Source: Acidobacteriota bacterium (GTDB taxonomy: Bacteria; Acidobacteriota; Blastocatellia; Pyrinomonadales; Pyrinomonadaceae). Taken from it: a DNA stretch of 64,000 nt. How positions within the stretch are numbered: position 1 is the first letter of the stretch; the number at the start of each line of letters is the position of its first letter. Below the pieces are notes generated by a model that was not told where the DNA came from, ran no database searches, and saw nothing but the letters and a program-made list of their open reading frames with translations. Both the position numbers and the translations under genes were made by a program. The stretch is from contig JADJWI010000008.1 of the NCBI GenBank assembly GCA_016716435.1, positions 310,001 through 374,000 on the forward strand. The letters run 5' to 3'. Below, piece by piece: positions 58,611 through 64,000 of this stretch.

Positions 58611-59582
58611 TTAGCTTGCTACGGCGTCTTTCGTTTCCTCGCTAGCGGGCTCGGCCGTCTCAGCCTGTTCCGCCGGTGCCTCAGCAACAGCTTCCGTTTC
58701 AGCCTCTTCCCCCGGTGTCTCAGCGACCGCATCTTCAGCTTCCTCTTCTTCTATTACTGCCGTGTCGTCGTCATCCGGATCGGCAAGCCCGGCCTTAGCG
58801 AGCGTCGCCGCGATGTCAATACCAGTGGTATCGCCGGTCGCCTCATCGGCTTCTTCAGCCTCGGGCTGCGAAGCGACAACGCCGCCTTCGGTACCGATCT
58901 GCCGACCTTCCATGATCGCGTCGGCGACCCGTGAAGCGAAAAGGCGAATCGCACGAAGAGCGTCGTCGTTGCCTGGGATGACATGGTCGATACCCTCGGG
59001 CGAGCAATTCGTGTCAACGACGGCGACGATCGGAATTCCGAGCCGGTTCGCCTCTTTGACCGCAATATCTTCCTTGCGGACGTCGATGATAAAGAGCATG
59101 TCCGGAAGGCCGTTCATGTCCTTGATGCCGGCGAGGTTCTTCATCAGGCCTTCGTGCTCGCGGTCAAGCTTGAGACGCTCTTTCTTTGTGAGCATCTCAA
59201 AGCGGCCGTCCTCACGCATGGCCTCGATTTCTTTGAGCTTCTGGATCGACTTTTGGACCGTCTGAAAGTTGGTCAGGAGGCCGCCAAGCCAACGATTATT
59301 GACATAAAACTGTTCGCAACGTTCGGCTTCTTCGCGGATGGCGTCCTGTGCCTGTCGCTTAGTTCCGACAAAAAGCACCTTCTGCTTCGGGCGTTCCGCG
59401 ACCGACTCCTGCACAAAGGTCAGGGCATCGCGGAAGAGCTTCTGCGTTTTCTGAAGGTCAATAATATAAATGCCGTTGCGTTCGCCAAAGATGTATTCTT
59501 TCATCTTCGGGTTCCAACGGCGGACCTGGTGACCAAAGTGAACCCCTGCTTCGAGGAGTTCTTTCATCGTTACTGTAGCCAA
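58611..59582 (-). CDS. rpsB: 30S ribosomal protein S2 with long acidic tail
   Basis: This 323-residue protein uses TTG as start (59582), with AGGAG nine bases upstream. VTMKELLEAGVHFGHQVRRWNPKM, RNGIYIIDLQKT, NNRWLGGLLTNFQT and LFIIDVRKEDIAVKEANRLGIPIVAVVDTN are typical. The normal S2 ends near residue 235. The remaining 85 residues are an Ala/Glu tail, as also seen on L9, L25 and S6 here. A perfect 8-bp hairpin CGCCGGAA/TTCCGGCG (59617-59653) lies in the leader. Confidence 0.95.
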   Translation of the reverse strand: MATVTMKELLEAGVHFGHQVRRWNPKMKEYIFGERNGIYIIDLQKTQKLFRDALTFVQESVAERPKQKVLFVGTKRQAQDAIREEAERCEQFYVNNRWLGGLLTNFQTVQKSIQKLKEIEAMREDGRFEMLTKKERLKLDREHEGLMKNLAGIKDMNGLPDMLFIIDVRKEDIAVKEANRLGIPIVAVVDTNCSPEGIDHVIPGNDDALRAIRLFASRVADAIMEGRQIGTEGGVVASQPEAEEADEATGDTTGIDIAATLAKAGLADPDDDDTAVIEEEEAEDAVAETPGEEAETEAVAEAPAEQAETAEPASEETKDAVAS

Positions 59583-59616
59583 AACTTATATCTCCTAAAC
59601 TTCTGGTTTTTGTACT

Positions 59617-59653
59617 CGCCGGAAACTTTTTGATAAACCAAGGAGTTCCGGCG
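59617..59653 (-). promoter_or_regulatory. rpsB leader hairpin
   Basis: CGCCGGAA (59617-59624) and TTCCGGCG (59646-59653) pair perfectly about 35 bases before the rpsB start. No T-run follows. rpsB leaders are autoregulated in other bacteria; here this is only a candidate. Confidence 0.4.
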
Positions 59654-59664
59654 ATGGATTAGTT

Positions 59665-59736
59665 GATCGTGAATCGTAAATCGTGAATAGGTTAAGCAGG
59701 CTTTCTGCAACTATTGACGATTTACGATTCACGATT
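59665..59736. repeat. Inverted heptamer arrays (CGTGAAT type) between rpsI and rpsB
   Basis: Left arm 59665-59690 and right arm 59711-59736 are inverted copies of about 26 bases with few mismatches, built of period-7 units CGTGAAT/CGTAAAT. Confidence 0.8.
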
Positions 59737-59743
59737 AACGAAA

Positions 59744-60136
59744 TTAACGCTTCGAGAACTGGAACCGCTTGCGGGCTCCCTTCTGTCCGTACTTTTTGCG
59801 TTCCTTCTGCCGCGGGTCGCGGGTTACGAGGCCCGCTTTCTTAAGCGACGGGCGAAGGTCGGCATTAAATTCCATGAGTGCACGCGTGATGCCGTGGCGA
59901 ACCGCTCCGGCCTGGCCGGACTGTCCGCCGCCATCGACGTTTACGAGAATGTCGAATTTACCGAGCGTATCGGTAAGGCTGAGCGGCTGGCGGATGATCA
60001 TCCGCAACGCCTCATTCGGAAAATAGCTCTCAAAATCGCGATGGTTGACCTTGATCGCGCCCGAACCGGGGCGAAGGTAAACACGTGCGGTCGAGGTTTT
60101 GCGGCGGCCGGTGCCGTAATACTGAATGTCTGCCAT
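59744..60136 (-). CDS. rpsI: 30S ribosomal protein S9
   Basis: This 130-residue protein has YYGTGRRKTSTARVYLRPGSG, GGGQSGQAGAVRHGITRAL and the invariant C-terminus KYGQKGARKRFQFSKR, whose last residues reach the P-site tRNA. It follows rplM by nine bases in the usual pair. Confidence 0.97.
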   Translation of the reverse strand: MADIQYYGTGRRKTSTARVYLRPGSGAIKVNHRDFESYFPNEALRMIIRQPLSLTDTLGKFDILVNVDGGGQSGQAGAVRHGITRALMEFNADLRPSLKKAGLVTRDPRQKERKKYGQKGARKRFQFSKR

Positions 60137-60145
60137 ATCCTTTTA

Positions 60146-60589
60146 CTATTTCGTCTCGATGGTGATCGCTTCAGGCTTCTGGGCGGTATGGCGATGATCG
60201 GCATCCGCGTAAACCTTTAATTTCTTTGCCATTGCCTTGCCTAGCTTGGTCTTCGGCAGCATGCCTCTGACGGCAAGCTCGATGATCCGCTCGGGCTTCT
60301 GCTCAAACATATCCTTAACGGCAACCTCGCGGAGACCGCCCGGATAAAGCGTGTGGTGGCGATACAATTTCTGATCGTTCTTGGAGCCCTTGAAAACGGC
60401 TTTGCGGGCATTGACCACAATAACGTGGTCGCCCATATCCATGAACGGCGTGTATGCCGGATTGTTCTTGCCGGAGAGGATGCGAGCCACTTCGGTCGCG
60501 AGACGGCCGACGGTCTTACCGCTGGCATCTACAACGAACCACTTCTTGGACTCAGCCAAACCCTTTCCGCTAGGAAAATATGTACTCAT
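60146..60589 (-). CDS. rplM: 50S ribosomal protein L13
   Basis: This 147-residue protein starts at ATG 60589 (MSTYFPSGKGLAESKKWFVVDASGKTVGRLATEVA); the ten extra codons upstream in frame are not typical. GDHVIVVNARKAVFKGSKNDQKLYRHHTLYPGGLRE and VRGMLPKTKLGKAMAKKLKVYADADHRHTAQKPEAI are diagnostic. First gene of the ribosomal run. Confidence 0.96.
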   Translation of the reverse strand: MSTYFPSGKGLAESKKWFVVDASGKTVGRLATEVARILSGKNNPAYTPFMDMGDHVIVVNARKAVFKGSKNDQKLYRHHTLYPGGLREVAVKDMFEQKPERIIELAVRGMLPKTKLGKAMAKKLKVYADADHRHTAQKPEAITIETK

Positions 60590-60675
60590 AACAGCCTGCA
60601 CTGATAGCGTTCTTCGCAAAAAAGCGAACCCTTAGAGTATCGAACCCCCTTATTAAGGTCAAGTGCGGAGAGGGC

Positions 60676-61251
60676 CTAATCGGGTGCGTGGATCGACGAG
60701 GGGAGCGTGGCGGCGGAGTGGTCGGCGTCCACGATCTTGGCGGCGAGGGTTATGCCGATGATGGACTTTGCATCTTTGATCTGGCCGAGGCTGATCATTT
60801 CGAGCAGAACGGAGAAGGAATGTCGCTCAATTGTGAGGATCTCATCTTCCTCAAGCTTTTGGCCGACCTCGGTAAGGCCGGTGGCTAGGAAGACGTGCAT
60901 CTTTTCAGTCAGAAAGCCGGGCGAAACGTAAAACTCAGCGAGCTTTTCGATCGTTTCCGCCCGTACGCCGATCTCTTCTTCGAGTTCGCGAAGTGCCCCC
61001 GCGACCGGGTCCTCGCCGGATTCGAGCGTCCCGGCGGCGAGTTCCAGAAGCATTTCTCCCGCCGCATGACGATACTGCCGAACAAGCGCCGCCGTGCCAT
61101 CATCAAACACCGGCAATATCACCGCACTCCCGCCATGCACAACAATATCCCGCTCATACTCAACATCACCCTCCCGCACCCGATCAACACGGATATCAAA
61201 GACCTTGCCGGTGTAGATGGTTTTGGAAGAAAGGGTATCGGGTTTCATCAC
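60676..61251 (-). CDS. Nudix hydrolase, ADP-ribose pyrophosphatase type
   Basis: This 191-residue protein has the Nudix box GTLESGEDPVAGALRELEEEIGV (G-x5-E-x7-R-E-x2-E-E-x-G) at about residues 74-96 and YVSPGFLTEKMHVFLA after it, the proline-containing element of ADP-ribose pyrophosphatases. It would clear ADP-ribose or similar nucleotide sugars. Two adjacent ATGs at the start. It lies one base after the stop-proximal end of the paralogue at 61253. Confidence 0.88.
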   Translation of the reverse strand: MMKPDTLSSKTIYTGKVFDIRVDRVREGDVEYERDIVVHGGSAVILPVFDDGTAALVRQYRHAAGEMLLELAAGTLESGEDPVAGALRELEEEIGVRAETIEKLAEFYVSPGFLTEKMHVFLATGLTEVGQKLEEDEILTIERHSFSVLLEMISLGQIKDAKSIIGITLAAKIVDADHSAATLPSSIHAPD

Positions 61252-61252
61252 C

Positions 61253-62155
61253 CTACTTTATCTTATCAGGTGCAATTTCAGTGCAGCGGGCCGAGTATGA
61301 AGCGGCAATGCCGAGCAATTTGCCTTCATGAGCGAAGCTCGAAAGGAATAAAATCGATTCCAACTGTCCGCCGTTCTGACGGTGATAAGATAATCTTACA
61401 TCCAGCAGACCGTCGCTGTCTAAATCTCCAACCCAATCAAGTTCGCCAATTTCCCCCTCAGCGTCTCGATAAGTTTTATACCAGATTATCTGGTTTTTGG
61501 TGCCTTGCTCGACGACCACCGCTGAAGCAGGAAAACTTTTTTTCAGAAGAACCGGTGCGACTCTCACAGCATAGGTCTTATTGCCAAGTACGAATTTACG
61601 GCGAAAGCCGATCTCTAAGCCGTCTGTATACAGGGCGTTCCCGTCGAACTCAGAAGGTTTAATATAGAGCGTTTGGACGCCACTTTGCTTTATTGATCCG
61701 TGATCGGAAAGCAGGAAAACAGCCGAACCGGAGTCTTTGAAATTCATCGGTGCATAACTTCCAAAGTCGGTAGATGTGAGTGCCCCGTAGCTAACAGTGC
61801 GTCGCTCTAAAACAAAATCGTCTCCACGTTTGAACAAGCCCAGCCATTTACGTTCTTCCTTAGAAGCGTCAGCGGTGCAGATCTCAACCTTGCCCTCAAA
61901 AATAGGCTCCATCTGCATTGCTGCCTTAGACGCAGATTCGTCCATCTCGAAGTTTGTGAATTCAGGTGTGAATGGAAAGGATTCGTTTGGATATTCATGG
62001 TCCGGACCAAAATTCTGCTCTGAGATATTACTCTGGCTAATCTGGTCTTCCTTTGCCGGAAGCGGAGAGTTGGCGAAAAAGAACAACCACGCCATCCAAA
62101 GGCCAATTCCGAGGCTAAGCGTGAAAGCCGTCGATCCAATTGCCAAGCGTTTCAC
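61253..62155 (-). CDS. Tandem paralogue C: exported protein with a Ca-binding-like DxDxDG motif
   Basis: This 300-residue protein starts at GTG 62155 with AAGGAG upstream. An N-terminal membrane anchor or signal (about 5-29) precedes a polar region. PFTPEFTNFE near 60 and LDWVGDLDSDGLLDVRLSY near 245 recur in the two genes upstream. The latter resembles EF-hand or FG-GAP/VCBS calcium loops. ILFLSSFAHEGKLLGIAASYSARC ends it. Last of three tandem genes; function unknown. Confidence 0.65.
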   Translation of the reverse strand: MKRLAIGSTAFTLSLGIGLWMAWLFFFANSPLPAKEDQISQSNISEQNFGPDHEYPNESFPFTPEFTNFEMDESASKAAMQMEPIFEGKVEICTADASKEERKWLGLFKRGDDFVLERRTVSYGALTSTDFGSYAPMNFKDSGSAVFLLSDHGSIKQSGVQTLYIKPSEFDGNALYTDGLEIGFRRKFVLGNKTYAVRVAPVLLKKSFPASAVVVEQGTKNQIIWYKTYRDAEGEIGELDWVGDLDSDGLLDVRLSYHRQNGGQLESILFLSSFAHEGKLLGIAASYSARCTEIAPDKIK

Positions 62156-62174
62156 TTAAATACTCCTTATCGCT

Positions 62175-63050
62175 TTAGCAACCTGCCATACCGAAATCCG
62201 CGGCAAACCCGACAAGTTTTCCAGGCTCGGCCAGGGTCGATAAATGCAACTCGGTTGCCGTGAAGCCCTTTTCATTGAACTCATCGAAGTAGAGGTCGAG
62301 TTTGCTGTCGTTATCTATATCGCCGACCCAAAGTAAGCTTCCGAAAATATCTCGGTCCCCGCCGAAATGATGAATTTGCTTTAGGATCTGAGTGGTGCCG
62401 TTCGACTCAAGAACAAGAACCGCGACTTTCGTGTGGTCTTTAGTCATACCGCGAGATGTTCTGAGTATGTAAGTATGGTCGCCGATGGAGAATTCACGTC
62501 GGAAACCATCCGAAATTTCCACGAAATCCGGCTCGCCGTTTTCCTTTTCGGCCCATCTTTTCCGGTTATGCAATGTCAGAACTGGCCCTTGTCCAATTGT
62601 CGATAATCCGCTGACTGCGAAAATCTGACGACCAAGAATATCAAACGACAATTTCGCGTCGCGTTCATCACCAGGCCAACTGATCGAATTAAGCCTTTTT
62701 ACCTTCGCTCGAACGGAAAATAACGAGAAGGAATCTTTATTTTCGGATAGGACCGTCCAAAGTTCGCCGTTCTTAGCAACAACATCCGAACGACGATAGA
62801 TGCCATCATCGAGGATCTCGATCAATCGGCCGGGAGGCTTTTTATATTCAATATCTTGGAAGTTGGGGAGGCCGGTGAATTCTGGGACAAATTCATCTTT
62901 TTCGGTCCTGGTTAGACCAAGTTCAGTCGAATTTGGAGTGACGAGGTCATCCCGATTGGGAATTTCGACTTTCAGCAGAGGCCACACAACAAGGACCCCG
63001 ATCAAAAATGCGGCGAAAAATGTGATAGATCCGATTGCCCAGCGTTTCAT
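62175..63050 (-). CDS. Tandem paralogue B: exported protein with a DxDxD motif
   Basis: I start at ATG 63050 (MKRWAIGSITFFAAFLIGVL), which leaves five bases after the previous gene. The 291-residue product has the same order as its neighbours: membrane segment, FVPEFTGLPNFQ near 50, then LLWVGDIDNDSKLDLYFDEF near 245 and ELHLSTLAEPGKLVGFAADFGMAGC. In this copy the motif is DIDNDSKLD, with Gly replaced by Ser. Operon with 61253 and 63056. Confidence 0.65.
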   Translation of the reverse strand: MKRWAIGSITFFAAFLIGVLVVWPLLKVEIPNRDDLVTPNSTELGLTRTEKDEFVPEFTGLPNFQDIEYKKPPGRLIEILDDGIYRRSDVVAKNGELWTVLSENKDSFSLFSVRAKVKRLNSISWPGDERDAKLSFDILGRQIFAVSGLSTIGQGPVLTLHNRKRWAEKENGEPDFVEISDGFRREFSIGDHTYILRTSRGMTKDHTKVAVLVLESNGTTQILKQIHHFGGDRDIFGSLLWVGDIDNDSKLDLYFDEFNEKGFTATELHLSTLAEPGKLVGFAADFGMAGC

Positions 63051-63055
63051 AATTC

Positions 63056-63976
63056 TTAGCACCCCGCGGAGTTGAAGCCGGCGACCCATTCTACCAAGTT
63101 TCCATCTTTAGCTGGCGAGGAAAGGTAAAGATTTGACCCAAAGCCGCCTTTTTCGAACCCAAAGTCTGAGAAGTACAGATCCAGTTTCCCATCTCCGTCC
63201 ATGTCACCGACCCACAACAACTCTCCGATGCTGTTATAGAGCGTATTGTCATCTTTGTAAAAACGATTGAAAGTAACAATTTGAGACCTGTTCTCGGATT
63301 CAAGGACGAGCACATTCACCGTGCCTCCGTCACGCTGAAGTCCGGCAGCAACACGAAGCACGTATTCGCTGCCTGAAAGGCTGAAGTTCCGTCTAAATCC
63401 CTGTTCCAAAAACATGCCCTCTGCCGGATCATCTTTCCGGAAAAGCGTCGGAACTTCGCGCGGCTTAAGGCCGGAAATGCCATTCAACAAGAACACTAAG
63501 TCCCCCTTTTTATCGTATTTCAACCAGTCGTAGGGTTCATCGCCCGGACCGAGATACCCATGCCGGGGCATTCGTTTAACCGTTGTTTCGGCCAAACGCA
63601 TCTTCGAGCGATCAGAGTAGAAGCCCAGCCACGTTTCCCCCTGCTTAACTAACAATTCACTTCTGCTGTAGCTCGGCCATGAAGCCTCTGGATCTCGATT
63701 TTCCTTCACATCGATCAATCTTCCCTTCGTTCCTACACCATCGATTTCCAGCTTCTCATCAAACGCGGGCAAATTCGTAAACTCGGGGACGAAGTCGTCG
63801 GGGGGTAGCGCTTTTTCGGTGACGATCTCGAGTCGTTCTGTCTGGGATTCGGGGGCGGAGGTGGTCTTTGCTTCTTGCTCCCACATGAAGAGACTCAATT
63901 GACCGAAGTTGTAGGCGGTTGCTCCGATAACGAAGGCTGAAAAAAAGACCACAAACAGCTTAAGTTTTCTTTCCAT
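63056..63976 (-). CDS. Tandem paralogue A: exported protein with a DMDGDGKLD motif
   Basis: This 306-residue protein opens the trio. A membrane segment at about 7-31 is followed by a Ser/Glu-rich linker, DDFVPEFTNLPAFD near 60, and GELLWVGDMDGDGKLDLYFSDFGF near 255 with YLSSPAKDGNLVEWVAGFNSAGC at the end. The best copy of the calcium-loop-like motif is here. No known family name is certain. The window ends 24 bases upstream, so its promoter is not seen. Confidence 0.65.
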   Translation of the reverse strand: MERKLKLFVVFFSAFVIGATAYNFGQLSLFMWEQEAKTTSAPESQTERLEIVTEKALPPDDFVPEFTNLPAFDEKLEIDGVGTKGRLIDVKENRDPEASWPSYSRSELLVKQGETWLGFYSDRSKMRLAETTVKRMPRHGYLGPGDEPYDWLKYDKKGDLVFLLNGISGLKPREVPTLFRKDDPAEGMFLEQGFRRNFSLSGSEYVLRVAAGLQRDGGTVNVLVLESENRSQIVTFNRFYKDDNTLYNSIGELLWVGDMDGDGKLDLYFSDFGFEKGGFGSNLYLSSPAKDGNLVEWVAGFNSAGC

Positions 63977-64000
63977 TTGGCAACCTCGGTCTGCTTTGTG

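Overview
The window looks like chromosomal core sequence from a moderately GC-rich bacterium. My best guess is an Acidobacteriota of the Blastocatellia/Pyrinomonadales type. This is inferred from gene content (DmpA-type peptidase, DUF4097 pair behind an ECF sigma/anti-sigma pair, carboxypeptidase-regulatory fusion, FusA2-like EF-G, many secreted proteins of unknown function) and not from a marker gene. There is no rRNA operon, prophage or CRISPR array.

Layout. 0-6.4 kb: a partial Ala-rich gene, a DmpA-family peptidase, a REP-associated transposase with its own inverted REPs, dCTP deaminase, and an ECF sigma/anti-sigma/DUF4097 group on the minus strand. 6.6-12.8 kb: tRNA-Thr, secreted proteins, a frameshifted pgsA, a second-type EF-G and a methyltransferase. 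12.9-21.3 kb: two paralogous secreted TPR proteins around murB, then carB. 21.3-27.8 kb: a WD40-like protein and a cyanophycin locus (cphB, a four-helix-bundle gene, cphA, isoaspartyl peptidase). 27.8-29.2 kb: a repeat-dense patch with a second transposase and nested palindromes. 29.2-33.0 kb: a copper-type P-ATPase with a MerR regulator, then a c-di-GMP-I riboswitch ahead of a secreted CAP protein. 33.1-39.5 kb: the housekeeping run ispE, tRNA-Gln, prs, ctc/rplY, pth, rpsF, rpsR, rplI, dnaB. 39.5-49.2 kb: a DinB protein, a DUF5009-type membrane protein, a DUF4139 fusion, DUF433, sucC, two lipoproteins, pepA and smpB. 49.3-56.3 kb: tRNA-Gln, thioesterase, isochorismatase, pcrA, a lipoprotein and a large secreted protein. 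56.4-60.6 kb: minus-strand rplM, rpsI, rpsB, tsf, pyrH, frr. 60.7-64 kb: a Nudix hydrolase and three tandem paralogous secreted proteins.

The strongest unexplained signal is the dispersed repeats. Degenerate period-7 and period-8 arrays, REP palindromes and CAAACACC-type palindromes lie between genes. Some also lie in frame inside carB, the copper ATPase and the DUF5009 gene, where they encode extra peptides, in the first two at apparent domain linkers. One heptamer family (TTCCAGA / TGGAATY) brackets the four-helix-bundle gene inside the cyanophycin locus as an inverted pair, and the same inverted pair without a gene sits inside the copper ATPase. That arrangement resembles an autonomous/non-autonomous pair of an undescribed mobile element.

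All calls are from reading the sequence. No database or folding program was run. Domain names rest on recognised motifs.
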